This document shows, piece after piece, positions 18,791 through 27,360 of a stretch of DNA of 64,000 nucleotides (position 1 is its first letter; each line of letters opens with the position of its first letter). The notes beneath the pieces are model-generated. The model ran no database searches, was not told where the DNA came from, and saw only the letters and a list, made by a program, of their open reading frames with translations. The position numbers were made by a program, and so were the translations under genes. The DNA is from Cohaesibacter marisflavi (GTDB lineage Bacteria; Pseudomonadota; Alphaproteobacteria; Rhizobiales; Cohaesibacteraceae), in contig NZ_FOVR01000015.1 of NCBI RefSeq assembly GCF_900115225.1, positions 1 through 64,000 of the forward strand, in the 5' to 3' direction.

Positions 18791-19567
18791 ATGTGCCGCT
18801 GGGTCGCTTACAAGGGACAGCCTGTTTTCCTTGAACATTATGTAACAACAGCCGACCACTCTCTGATTCATCAGAGCCTGCATGCGGAGAAGGGTAAAAC
18901 CGTCACCAACGGGGATGGCTTCGGCATCGGCTGGTATGGGGCTAGAGACAATCCGGGCCTTTACAGGGAGATCCTGCCCGCCTGGAATGACACCAACCTC
19001 AAAAGTCTGGCGTCCCAGATCCAGTCTTCCCTCTTCTTTGCCCATGTAAGGGCCTCCACCGGCACGGCAACCAATCGCTGCAACTGTCACCCCTTTGCCT
19101 ATGACAAATGGCTGTTCATGCATAATGGCCAAATCGGAGACTATCACCGGGTGCGGCGCGGACTGGAATTGCAATTGAGCGATGATTATTATGAGCACCG
19201 GTTCGGCAGCACCGATTCAGAGCTGCTGTTCTTGCTTGCGGTTCAGGAGAATCTGCAGAAGTGCCCGGTCACAGCCATGCGCAATGTGCTGCACAGGGTG
19301 CGTGAAGCCATGATTGACAAGGGCATCCGCACGCCTTTGCGCTTCACTTCCTGCCTGTCGGATGGCAAGCGCCTGTGCGGTTTCCGCTGCTCGAGCGACC
19401 ATCATGCCCCTTCGCTCTATTATCGTCGCTATGAGAATGGCGATGTGGTGCTGGTGTCCGAGCCGATCGACCGGCAATCGGAGTGCTGGATCGAAGTGCC
19501 GCAGGATCATGCCGTTTGCTTCAAGGAAAATGGCGATATGGTGCAAACGGAAATGCCGCTACATTGA
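18791..19567 (+). CDS. Class II glutamine amidotransferase (YafJ/EgtC-like)
   Basis: An N-terminal-nucleophile amidohydrolase of 258 aa. The chain must begin Met-Cys so that Cys2 becomes the catalytic N-terminus after Met removal. This fixes the start at 18791 (MCRWVAYKGQ), with GGAGA 6 nt upstream, rather than the ATG four codons earlier. The glutaminase motifs are present: GDGFGIGWYG, FAHVRASTG, NCHPF and FMHNGQI. No synthase domain is fused and none is adjacent, so the acceptor substrate is unknown. EgtC-like roles need ergothioneine genes, which are not seen here. Confidence 0.88.
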   Translation: MCRWVAYKGQPVFLEHYVTTADHSLIHQSLHAEKGKTVTNGDGFGIGWYGARDNPGLYREILPAWNDTNLKSLASQIQSSLFFAHVRASTGTATNRCNCHPFAYDKWLFMHNGQIGDYHRVRRGLELQLSDDYYEHRFGSTDSELLFLLAVQENLQKCPVTAMRNVLHRVREAMIDKGIRTPLRFTSCLSDGKRLCGFRCSSDHHAPSLYYRRYENGDVVLVSEPIDRQSECWIEVPQDHAVCFKENGDMVQTEMPLH

Positions 19568-19570
19568 CGA

Positions 19571-19601
19571 TCAGGCAGCTAACAGCCTGACATTCATTTT
19601 T
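19571..19601 (+). terminator. Hairpin and T-run after the amidotransferase gene
   Basis: TCAGGC/GCCTGA stem (19571-19576, 19585-19590) followed by a T-rich tract to 19601, directly after the stop at 19567. It lies in the 43-nt gap before the convergent DUF930 gene. Confidence 0.7.
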
Positions 19602-19610
19602 GCAGCGCAA

Positions 19611-20024
19611 TCAATTGAAGAGATTGAACTGGGTCCATTTATCCTTGGGGATTTCATCGCCCTTTTTGTAAGTGAGCTTGAGCACCTGCATCTGGTCTTT
19701 GCTGGTGTCGCATGAATAGCTCACCTTGTACCAATGCCCATTGCGGCGATAAGCAGCACCGCCGGCCTTGACCGTCTGGTCGCCGATCTGCGGGCTAGAG
19801 AAGGTGTAATCAACCAACCGGTCCGCATCGAGCTTGCCCATGGCTTCCATGTTGCAAACCTGAAGCATGCGCTCTTGGGGGACCATATCCTTGAGCCAGG
19901 CGCGCATCTTGTTGCTCATTGCTAAGGCTGCTTGCGGGTAGGCACTTGCCATTGCCAGAAGCAACACAAGCGAAAGTTTACCGGTGTGGGATATCATGCC
20001 CTTGACCTTTTTGGTTCTTATCAT
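19611..20024 (-). CDS. DUF930 family exported protein
   Basis: A 137-residue protein with a signal peptide ending near AALAMSNKM. The mature domain (ERMLQVCNMEAMGKLDADRLVDYTF..., two Cys likely bridged, GHWYKVSYSCDT) matches DUF930, a small periplasmic family largely restricted to Hyphomicrobiales with no known function. An alternative start 9 codons in (19997) keeps an intact signal peptide and has an AAGG upstream, so the exact start is open. Confidence 0.75.
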   Translation of the reverse strand: MIRTKKVKGMISHTGKLSLVLLLAMASAYPQAALAMSNKMRAWLKDMVPQERMLQVCNMEAMGKLDADRLVDYTFSSPQIGDQTVKAGGAAYRRNGHWYKVSYSCDTSKDQMQVLKLTYKKGDEIPKDKWTQFNLFN

Positions 20025-20423
20025 CTTGACGGGAGCGCCCCGGCTTATATCGACTGATAGTTGAATGGGTTAGCTGGCTTTTGCCAACCATTCGAAACAC
20101 CAAGGCTACGCCTGCTGGTGTGCCTCTTAAATGAGGTCAAAGTTTGTCAGTTCCGGTCGATACCGCTAGAGCATCAAGGCTAGTGGTTAAAATTTTGTTT
20201 ACCTTTACAATTCATTGTTTTTTTAGATTTGTGAACTCGCACTTTTCCTTATTTTTACAACCTGAGAATAACGCGTCCATCACTCGCAAGTCTTGATAAG
20301 CGCTTCCTTTTTACAGCTGAGGACGCCTACCGAACAGGTTGCCTCTTTTCTTTTCGTCAGACCCTGTTGGCTCACGCAGGCTTTTTAGTTGGTCCGCCCT
20401 CCCCTTCATGCTAAAGGCTCTGC
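20025..20423. other. 399-nt divergent interval
   Basis: Separates DUF930 (leftward) from the EamA exporter (rightward) and should hold both promoters. An imperfect hairpin at 20097-20121 pairs ACACCA with TGGTGT and, inside it, AGGC with GCCT. The rest is AT-rich (20180-20280) with no gene I can support. Confidence 0.5.
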
Positions 20424-21338
20424 ATGCCAACCTGGATTCTGATCACCATCTCTGCAGCCTTTCTGCAAAATATCCGCTCTGTCCTGCAAAAGCACCTCAA
20501 GGGTGCGCTGAGCACGACCGGGGCGACCTTCGTGCGTTTTGCCTTCGGAGTGCCTTTCGCCCTTCTCTATCTGTTCGGCTATGTGTGGCTATCGGGCAAA
20601 GATTTGCCGGTGTTCAACGGGCCGTTCCTCTTCTGGGTCATGATGGCAGCGGTGGGACAAATCGGGGCGCAGTTTCTGCTGGTGCATCTGTTTTCCTTCC
20701 GCAATTTCACGGTAGGCACGGCCTATAGCCGCACCGAACCGGCGCAGGCGGCGCTGTTCGCCTTTCTGTTCTTTTCCGAAACGCTGAAGATATCCGCATT
20801 GGTTGCCATCGGGGTCGCCGTGCTCGGGGTCATGCTGATTTCGGTTGCGCGCACGACCTTGTCCATTCGCACCCTGATCACCTCCACCTTTTCGCGCACG
20901 GCCCTCATTGGCCTTGCTTCGGGTTTTCTCTTCGGTGTAACAGCGGCGAGCTATCGCAAGGCCTCTCTGTCGCTTGAGCCGACGATGGTCGCGCCGGACT
21001 ATATCCTGCAAGCCAGCTTCACGCTGGCAACCGCCATTCTCATCCAGACCGTCTTGATGGGAATCTGGATCACCTTTCGTGAGCGGGAACAATGGGGATG
21101 TGTGGCGCGGGCGTGGAAACCATCCCTTGCCACCGGCTTTGTCGGCGCATCGGCCAGCTTTGGCTGGTTCATGGCTATGACCCTGCAAAAGGCCGCCCTC
21201 GTCAAGGCTCTGGCGCAGGTGGAAATGCTCTTCACCTTCGCCTCTTCGGTTTTCATCTTCAAGGAAAAGATCAACCGGCTGGAGCTGATGGGTTGTGGGC
21301 TGATCATCTGCGGTGTGCTGATTCTGGTGCTGGGGTGA
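20424..21338 (+). CDS. EamA/DMT-family transporter
   Basis: An inner-membrane exporter of the drug/metabolite superfamily, 304 aa, about ten transmembrane helices in two EamA halves (residues ~5-140 and ~155-300, each ending in a conserved helix such as VAIGVAVLGVMLISV and LMGCGLIICGVLILVLG). AAAGG lies 6 nt before the ATG. Substrate unknown; relatives export amino acids or metabolites. It ends at the GC-rich palindromic element that precedes the HEPN-like gene. Confidence 0.85.
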   Translation: MPTWILITISAAFLQNIRSVLQKHLKGALSTTGATFVRFAFGVPFALLYLFGYVWLSGKDLPVFNGPFLFWVMMAAVGQIGAQFLLVHLFSFRNFTVGTAYSRTEPAQAALFAFLFFSETLKISALVAIGVAVLGVMLISVARTTLSIRTLITSTFSRTALIGLASGFLFGVTAASYRKASLSLEPTMVAPDYILQASFTLATAILIQTVLMGIWITFREREQWGCVARAWKPSLATGFVGASASFGWFMAMTLQKAALVKALAQVEMLFTFASSVFIFKEKINRLELMGCGLIICGVLILVLG

Positions 21339-21345
21339 AAAAGGT

Positions 21346-21456
21346 CTAAAGCCGAACTCTCAAGATGGCACCAAGCGTCCGACCGAGTGGGCGCAATACG
21401 CGCCCGCTGTGGGGCGGGCGGACGCGTACCCGCAGCAAGCTGCGGGAAGGCTTTAG
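21346..21456. repeat. Compound palindromic element between the EamA and HEPN-like genes
   Basis: Outer arms CTAAAGCC (21346-21353) and GGCTTTAG (21449-21456) enclose two GC-rich hairpins: GGGCGC/GCGCCC (21389-21394, 21400-21405) and a CCCGCAGC/GCTGCGGG dyad (21429-21446). The right arm includes the stop codon of the HEPN-like gene. The layout resembles a REP-type or small non-autonomous element, or a two-way terminator without T-runs. Confidence 0.45.
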
Positions 21457-22712
21457 TCAAAAATTGTTCTGTAAGGATCTACCTCAGGCACAATTCCTTG
21501 AGATCGCATTTCATCAAATATCGTTGAAAACTGGTCTTCTCTTTCAATTTCGTACCCATCAAAAATATCCTTACGAAGACATTTTTCCGCAATAAGCTCA
21601 ACATCCAAAAGAGCATCAACTTTATATCGCTTGCAGTAATCATAGTATTTTGTTGCTGAAAAAACATCTGGGGCTCCACCGTGCAAAAATTGGCTCCTAA
21701 GATCCCAAATATCTTTTAATCTTTGCTCCGGAATTTCTTTTGGTGCAACACTTTGCACTCCGCTCACAAATGCTTCTTTGTTAGAACTAACACCTTGACC
21801 ATATAGCGCATCAAGGGCCATAAACAAAAAGGAGCAACGAGTTACGTCATCCATACTCCAAGAACGACAATAGTATTCTAAAGATTTTCTTTTTCTTTTA
21901 TCAATTTTTGAATTGCTTACTAACAAGCGATTTAGTTCTTCTAACCAACTTTGGTCACTATCCTTCAATAAAATATCAGATACCTGAGGAGTATGACATT
22001 CTCCTGTATATAACGTTGGCTCAACAACGATTTCAATATGCCCAGAAATCACTTTTCTTAAGTTTGTTTGAGTTCGTTGTAAGCGCGGCATACTCAAGGC
22101 AATGGCACCTAATATGATCCTTTTTATTTTATTCGCTTCAGAATAATTGTAAGATTTAACAAGAATCCAAGAAGAGATTTTATCTTTAGGAAAATACTTT
22201 GACACAAATTCCGTCTCTAATAACTCAAAAATCTTCTGCCCTTCCATTATTTCAAATTTAGAAAATTTCATTTCTCGACAGACTTGTAAAATCGTCAAAG
22301 GAAAATAGAATTCGTTCACTAATGGGCTAAATAGTTCAGAATTTAAAAGAAATTTTCCAAATTTCTTTATTACGTCATCACTAACGACATCTATCAAACA
22401 ATTCTTTTTGCATAACCTTATTTCTTTACAGATGTTAAAATAGTAATTTTCAAAAACAGAAAAGAGTAAATTTTGGACTTTCGAAATAGGAAGCGAAATC
22501 CAAGCTTTTGGACCAAACTTACGAAACTTTAAGGCAGCTTGAAAGAGATCTACATCGCTTAAAAATAAAGTATCCTGGTATAAAAGTTCAACACTTTGGG
22601 GCACATCTTCATTTTTGATTTTAACAATTCGTCTCTCTGGGCCTCCCTCAAAATAAAACGACGATAGAATTTCTATTGCCACACAATAAGAAAGTTCAGC
22701 AAATTCGCTCAA
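21453..22712 (-). CDS. AT-rich HEPN-like protein (candidate RNase/defence gene)
   Basis: A 419-residue cytoplasmic protein whose base composition (clearly AT-rich, AAA/TTT/ATT codons) contrasts with every neighbour, a sign of recent transfer. The C-terminal third has the look of an Apea-like HEPN domain: SWSMDDVTRCSFLFMALDALYG, then DLRSQFLHGG with Arg339-x4-His344 matching the HEPN RNase motif R-x4-6-H. The N-terminal 270 residues are not recognised. It begins with TTG behind a purine-rich AGGAGG tract, only 16 nt after the polA stop on the same strand, so it may be read with polA. HEPN proteins act as RNases in toxin, abortive-infection and anti-phage systems. No partner antitoxin or helicase gene is next to it. 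Confidence 0.6.
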   Translation of the reverse strand: MSEFAELSYCVAIEILSSFYFEGGPERRIVKIKNEDVPQSVELLYQDTLFLSDVDLFQAALKFRKFGPKAWISLPISKVQNLLFSVFENYYFNICKEIRLCKKNCLIDVVSDDVIKKFGKFLLNSELFSPLVNEFYFPLTILQVCREMKFSKFEIMEGQKIFELLETEFVSKYFPKDKISSWILVKSYNYSEANKIKRIILGAIALSMPRLQRTQTNLRKVISGHIEIVVEPTLYTGECHTPQVSDILLKDSDQSWLEELNRLLVSNSKIDKRKRKSLEYYCRSWSMDDVTRCSFLFMALDALYGQGVSSNKEAFVSGVQSVAPKEIPEQRLKDIWDLRSQFLHGGAPDVFSATKYYDYCKRYKVDALLDVELIAEKCLRKDIFDGYEIEREDQFSTIFDEMRSQGIVPEVDPYRTIFD

Positions 22713-22728
22713 TTCCTCCTCCCTCCCC

Positions 22729-25626
22729 TCAATGCGCTTCGTCCCAGTTGTCGGCGGCTTCGGCGTCGACCTTCAAGGGCACGCTGAGTTGCAGAGCGGG
22801 CATCGGGGCGTTTTCCATGATGGTGCGCACGACCTTGATGGTGTCGTCGACCTCGCCTTCCGGCACCTCAAAGATCAATTCGTCATGGACTTGCAGCAGC
22901 ATACGGGCCGAGAGCGAAGCATCACTCAGAGCATCTTCCATACGGACCATGGCACGGCGCAGGATGTCGGCGGCCGAGCCCTGAATGGGGGCGTTGATGG
23001 CGGCGCGTTCCTGAAAATTGCGCATGTTGGGATTCTTGGAATTGATCTCCGGATAATGGATCTTGCGGCCGAAGATGGTCTCCACATAGCCCTGCTCGCG
23101 AGCGGCCTTCTTGGTGGCTTCCATATAGTCGCGGATGCCGGGGAAGCGCTCGAAATAGGTGTCGATATAGGTCTTGGCCTCGCCGCGGGAAATGCCAAGC
23201 TGGTTGGCCAGCCCGAAGGCGGAAATGCCATAGATGATGCCGAAATTGATGGCCTTGGCGCGGCGACGGGTGGCGGCGTCCATCTCATCGAGCGGCACAT
23301 GGAACATTTCAGACGCCGTCATGGCGTGAATGTCCAGGCCATCCTCGAAGGCTTTCTTCAGCTGCGGAATGTCGGCCATATGTGCGAGCACGCGCAGCTC
23401 GATCTGGCTATAGTCGGCAGAGATCAACTTGTTGCCATTTTCAGCCACGAAAGCAGTACGGATCTTGCGGCCCGCTTCGGTGCGCACCGGAATATTCTGA
23501 AGGTTTGGATCAGACGAGGCCAAACGGCCCGTGCTGGTCGCGGCGAGTGAATAAGAGGTATGGACGCGCTTGGTTTCGGGATTGATGAAATGGGGCAGCG
23601 CGTCGGTATAGGTGCTCTTGAGCTTGGAGAGCTGGCGCCATTCCACCACCTTTTTAGGCAATTCATGGCCTTCGGCTGCAAGATCCTCAAGCACACTGGC
23701 CGAGGTGGACCAGGCACCGGTCTTGGTCTTCTTGCCACCGGGCAGGCCCATTTCGCCAAACAGAATATCGCCCAGCTGCTTGGGGCTGCCGATATTGAAG
23801 GGCGAACCAGCCAAGCCGTGGATTTCCTCTTCCAATCCGGCCATGCCTTGGGCGAAAGTGCCCGATAGCTGAGACAGGATCTGACGATCAACGGAGACGC
23901 CGCGCTTTTCCATGCGGCGCAACACTGGCAGCAGCGGGCGCTCCAGCCTCTCATAGACCGAAGTCATGCCATCGGCCGCAAGGCGAGGCTTGAGGATCAT
24001 CCAGAGGCGCAGGGTCACGTCGGCGTCTTCAGCGGCATAAGGGGTGGCCTTTTCCAGCTCCACCTTGTCGAAGGTGATCTGGCTTTTGCCACTGCCAGCC
24101 ACTTCCTTGAAAGGAATAGGCTTATGGCCGAGCCACAGCTCGGAAAGTTCGTCCATGCCATGGCCATGCTTGCCAGCATCAAGCACATAGGAGAGCAGCA
24201 GCGTGTCATCAAACGGCGCGATCTCGATGTCATAGCGCGAGAGTAGCAGCGTGTCATATTTGAGATTCTGGCCGATCTTGAGGATGGAAGGGTCTTCCAG
24301 CATGCCCTTGAGAGCGGTGACGGCTTCGGTAAGTGGGATCTGACCTTCCACCAGTCCACCGCCAAACATGTCTCCATCGCCCGAAACATGAGCGAGTGGG
24401 ATATAGCAGGCCTTGCCCGGTTCGGTTGCCAGCGACACGCCGACCAGATTGGCCTGCATGGCATCAAGGCTGTCGGTTTCGGTGTCTACCGCGACATAGC
24501 CGATGCGTTTGGCTTCATCGAGCCAGACTTGCAATTCTTCCATGGAGCGCACGGTCTGGTAGCTCTGATTGTCAATCGGCAGCGCGCCGATATCGGCGGC
24601 CATCTTGGCTGCAAGATCCAGCGGCCCGGGGGTCTTGTCGCCATCAACAGCGTCTGCACTTTCGCTAGCCGCAGCCGGATCTGCGGCCTCCCATCCTGCC
24701 ACCTCAAGGCTCGTCGCTTCCACTTCAGCAGCTTCGGTTTCTGTCGCTTCGGCAACGCGTCGTGTGAGCGTGGTGAATTCGAGCGCCTTGAGGAAGGAGA
24801 CCAGCTTGGGCCCTTCCAGATCGCAGCAGGCCAGCGCATCAAGGCCGAGCGGCAACGGCACATCGCGCTTGAGATAGACCAGCTCTTTGGAAATACGGGC
24901 CTGCTCGGCAAATTCGATGAGATTCTCGCGGCGTTTCTTCTGCTTGATGCCGTCCGCCTTCTCCAGCAGAGTTTCCAGATCGCCATATTCGTTGATGAGT
25001 TGGGCGGCTGTCTTTATACCGATACCGGGTACGCCGGGCACGTTGTCGACAGAATCGCCCGCCAGCGCCTGCACCTCGACCACCTTGTCGGGAGAAACGC
25101 CAAACTTCTCGGCGACCTCTTCTTCGCCGATACGCTTGTTCTTCATGGTGTCGACCATCATGACACCGGGGCGGACAAGCTGCATCAGATCCTTGTCAGA
25201 GCCGATGATGGTTACATCGGCCCCTTCGGCCAGCGCCTGTTCGGAATAAGTGGCGATGATGTCATCCGCTTCATAGCCTTCCAACTCGATGCAGGCGATG
25301 TTGAAAGCCCGCACGGCGTCGCGAATAAGACCAAACTGGGGGACGAGATCTTCCGGCGCCGGAGGACGCTGGGCCTTGTATTGATCATAGATCGCGTTGC
25401 GGAAGGTATCGCCCTTGGCATCGAAAATCACGGCGACATGGGTGGGCATCACGCCAACAATGCCCTTGTCTCCATCGGCAATCAGCTTCCAAAGCATGTT
25501 ACAGAAGCCGGAAACCGCGCCCACGGGCAGCCCATCGCTCTTGCGCGTTAATGGCGGCAGGGCGTGATAGGCTCGAAAAATATAGGAAGATCCGTCAATC
25601 AAAAAGAGATGTGGTTTTTCGGACAT
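22729..25626 (-). CDS. polA: DNA polymerase I
   Basis: Repair and Okazaki-fragment polymerase of 965 aa. Residues 1-290 are the 5'-3' flap exonuclease (FLIDGSSYIFRAYHALP, GYEADDIIAT, GDSVDNVPGVPGIGIKTA). After an acidic linker rich in E and A (about 290-340) comes the 3'-5' proofreading domain with intact acidic residues (VAVDTETDSLD, LKYDTLLL, YAAEDADVTL). The polymerase palm/fingers follow with SADYSQIELRVLAH, RRRAKAINFGIIYG and LQVHDELIFE. All three activities look intact. It follows the acyltransferase gene but is separated from it by a strong terminator. Confidence 0.97.
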   Translation of the reverse strand: MSEKPHLFLIDGSSYIFRAYHALPPLTRKSDGLPVGAVSGFCNMLWKLIADGDKGIVGVMPTHVAVIFDAKGDTFRNAIYDQYKAQRPPAPEDLVPQFGLIRDAVRAFNIACIELEGYEADDIIATYSEQALAEGADVTIIGSDKDLMQLVRPGVMMVDTMKNKRIGEEEVAEKFGVSPDKVVEVQALAGDSVDNVPGVPGIGIKTAAQLINEYGDLETLLEKADGIKQKKRRENLIEFAEQARISKELVYLKRDVPLPLGLDALACCDLEGPKLVSFLKALEFTTLTRRVAEATETEAAEVEATSLEVAGWEAADPAAASESADAVDGDKTPGPLDLAAKMAADIGALPIDNQSYQTVRSMEELQVWLDEAKRIGYVAVDTETDSLDAMQANLVGVSLATEPGKACYIPLAHVSGDGDMFGGGLVEGQIPLTEAVTALKGMLEDPSILKIGQNLKYDTLLLSRYDIEIAPFDDTLLLSYVLDAGKHGHGMDELSELWLGHKPIPFKEVAGSGKSQITFDKVELEKATPYAAEDADVTLRLWMILKPRLAADGMTSVYERLERPLLPVLRRMEKRGVSVDRQILSQLSGTFAQGMAGLEEEIHGLAGSPFNIGSPKQLGDILFGEMGLPGGKKTKTGAWSTSASVLEDLAAEGHELPKKVVEWRQLSKLKSTYTDALPHFINPETKRVHTSYSLAATSTGRLASSDPNLQNIPVRTEAGRKIRTAFVAENGNKLISADYSQIELRVLAHMADIPQLKKAFEDGLDIHAMTASEMFHVPLDEMDAATRRRAKAINFGIIYGISAFGLANQLGISRGEAKTYIDTYFERFPGIRDYMEATKKAAREQGYVETIFGRKIHYPEINSKNPNMRNFQERAAINAPIQGSAADILRRAMVRMEDALSDASLSARMLLQVHDELIFEVPEGEVDDTIKVVRTIMENAPMPALQLSVPLKVDAEAADNWDEAH

Positions 25627-25738
25627 TGGAATTTCCCTTTATTGCCTCTGCTGGATGCCACGCGCTGTGCGAACAAACCATGATCATAATGTCATGAGAC
25701 CTTAGCGCATGCATGAGGGCAATGAAAAGGGCAAAAGA

Positions 25739-25775
25739 AAAAGCTCCCGAACAGATCATCTGTCCGGGAGCTTTT
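25739..25775 (-). terminator. Rho-independent terminator after the acyltransferase gene
   Basis: A long stem AAAAGCTCCCG.../...CGGGAGCTTTT with inner ACAGA/TCTGT pairing spans 25739-25775 between the acyltransferase stop and the polA start. On the minus strand it ends in a T-run. Confidence 0.92.
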
Positions 25776-25805
25776 GTTAAGAAGATTTGCTGCGCGGTTC
25801 TTTGC

Positions 25806-26867
25806 CTATTCAGCGGGAACGGTGATCTGTTTCTTCTCTTTTGTCAGCTTTGCCCATTGAGGACGCACATAGAGGAAGGTGCCGATTTTCACGCGCATGA
25901 CCACTTCATACATCAGGATCGCGCCGATCACGGCGGCCATGGAGACGATCAGCGCGGACAATCCAGGATCGCCATTGCCGAATTTCATCACGAGTATGCG
26001 CGTCACACCCATAGGCAGGAAGAAGCCCAGATAGATGGGCAGCGAGTGGCTACCCAGATAGCGGAAGACCTTTGCCAACGCACGACCGGGGGCAAATTCG
26101 GTGATGATGCCCATGAAGTCGACAACCGCCATGAAGCCAAGCACGCCCATGATGATGGCGACCGGAACGATCTCGCCATAGCCGAACCAGACAACAAGCC
26201 CATTTGCCACGGCCCAGACGACGAGCCCGAGCACGGAAGCAAGCTTCTGTTCACGCGCCGAATGCGCAAGCGCGAACCAGATGTCTCGCCCGAAATGGCC
26301 CGCAAGGAAGAAGACATAATATTTCGAGAAGAAGTCAATGAGTTCGATGCCGGTCGCCGTCAGCATGAATTTGCAGGCAATCGCAATGGCAAACTGCAGC
26401 AGCATCGGCAGTGGACGCATCAGCCGCAGGGCAAGGAAATAGAAAGGCAGCAGATAGATGAACCACAGCGGACCAAACGGCTGCACGAAAGACAGTAGAT
26501 AATAGAGGCCCGTTTCATGCGCGCCAAACTCCTGCACGAAGAAAGGTGCCTTGAAAATAAACTCGATGCTCATCCAGAGGAAATAGAAATAGCCGAAATG
26601 GAAGAATTTCTTATCCAGAAAGACAGGCCATTCCTTGACGATGGCGCGAGCCGCAAAAAGCCCGGCAACGGCAAAAAAGACCGGCATCCGAAATGGAGTG
26701 GCATAGGTCAATATCGGATGCATCCAGCCTTCGCTGCCCAGATATTTCTCAACGCCATTGATGGAATGCATGACGACAACAAGGAGGATCGTCAACCCTT
26801 TGGTCAAATCAACCCAGTCTACATGTTGCTTTGTGTTTAGATCCCGGTTTGTCAAAACTAGCCTCAT
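25806..26867 (-). CDS. Membrane acyltransferase, acyltransferase-3 family
   Basis: A 353-residue inner-membrane O-acyltransferase with about ten hydrophobic helices. The start WVDLTKGLTILLVVVMHSINGVEKYLG carries the family's conserved His (VMHS) and the typical D-x-x-KG/R-G opening of acyltransferase-3 proteins. Members put acetyl or succinyl groups on polysaccharides, glucans, Nod factors or lipids; the target is unknown. The ribosome binding site is weak. Confidence 0.85.
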   Translation of the reverse strand: MRLVLTNRDLNTKQHVDWVDLTKGLTILLVVVMHSINGVEKYLGSEGWMHPILTYATPFRMPVFFAVAGLFAARAIVKEWPVFLDKKFFHFGYFYFLWMSIEFIFKAPFFVQEFGAHETGLYYLLSFVQPFGPLWFIYLLPFYFLALRLMRPLPMLLQFAIAIACKFMLTATGIELIDFFSKYYVFFLAGHFGRDIWFALAHSAREQKLASVLGLVVWAVANGLVVWFGYGEIVPVAIIMGVLGFMAVVDFMGIITEFAPGRALAKVFRYLGSHSLPIYLGFFLPMGVTRILVMKFGNGDPGLSALIVSMAAVIGAILMYEVVMRVKIGTFLYVRPQWAKLTKEKKQITVPAE

Positions 26868-27360
26868 GCGCCACTTAATGAAATGGCTCTAATGTTCAAT
26901 TCTTTGAAAATTATTTTAAATAAATGACGGGTTTTTACTTAAAAATCTCCCTAATTATTACCTTAACCTTAACAAATTTAATAAACGACTGAAACATATA
27001 GATAATTTTCGGTTCACAACTATTTGATCCAATTTCATTAATATTTCATTAACCATAATTTTTACAATTTTTGAGACAGGGCCCTTGTCTGGTCGCCTAC
27101 TCTTGCTTGTCTAAAGTGCTTGTGAATGACGCCAAGACAGAATTATTGTTAACAAGACCTTTGGGATCGCCGCGCTAGGATGGTACACGCGAGGCACAAA
27201 ATCTATGCCAGTGGGCCGCCCCATTCATGAATTTGCCTCAATATGTGACCATAGTCCCATGCTGACTTTCATAGGCTCTTCTGAGCTGATCGATCCAACA
27301 AGAAACGTCTGTCGCAAGCCATTCTTGCGAGGACTATGAATAGAGACTTTGCCGAACATC
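26868..27360. other. 493-nt divergent AT-rich interval
   Basis: Between the acyltransferase gene (leftward) and the PBP1A gene (rightward). Very AT-rich from 26880 to 27070 with several TTAA tetramers and one TTAACCAT (27049-27056), which looks like a CtrA-type half site of alphaproteobacteria. A near palindrome lies at 27074-27092. No gene is supported here. Confidence 0.5.

Noticed and set aside
27049-27056. TTAACCAT as a CtrA site before the PBP1A gene
   Set aside because: A single 8-mer in very AT-rich DNA is weak evidence; kept only as a remark in the interval entry.
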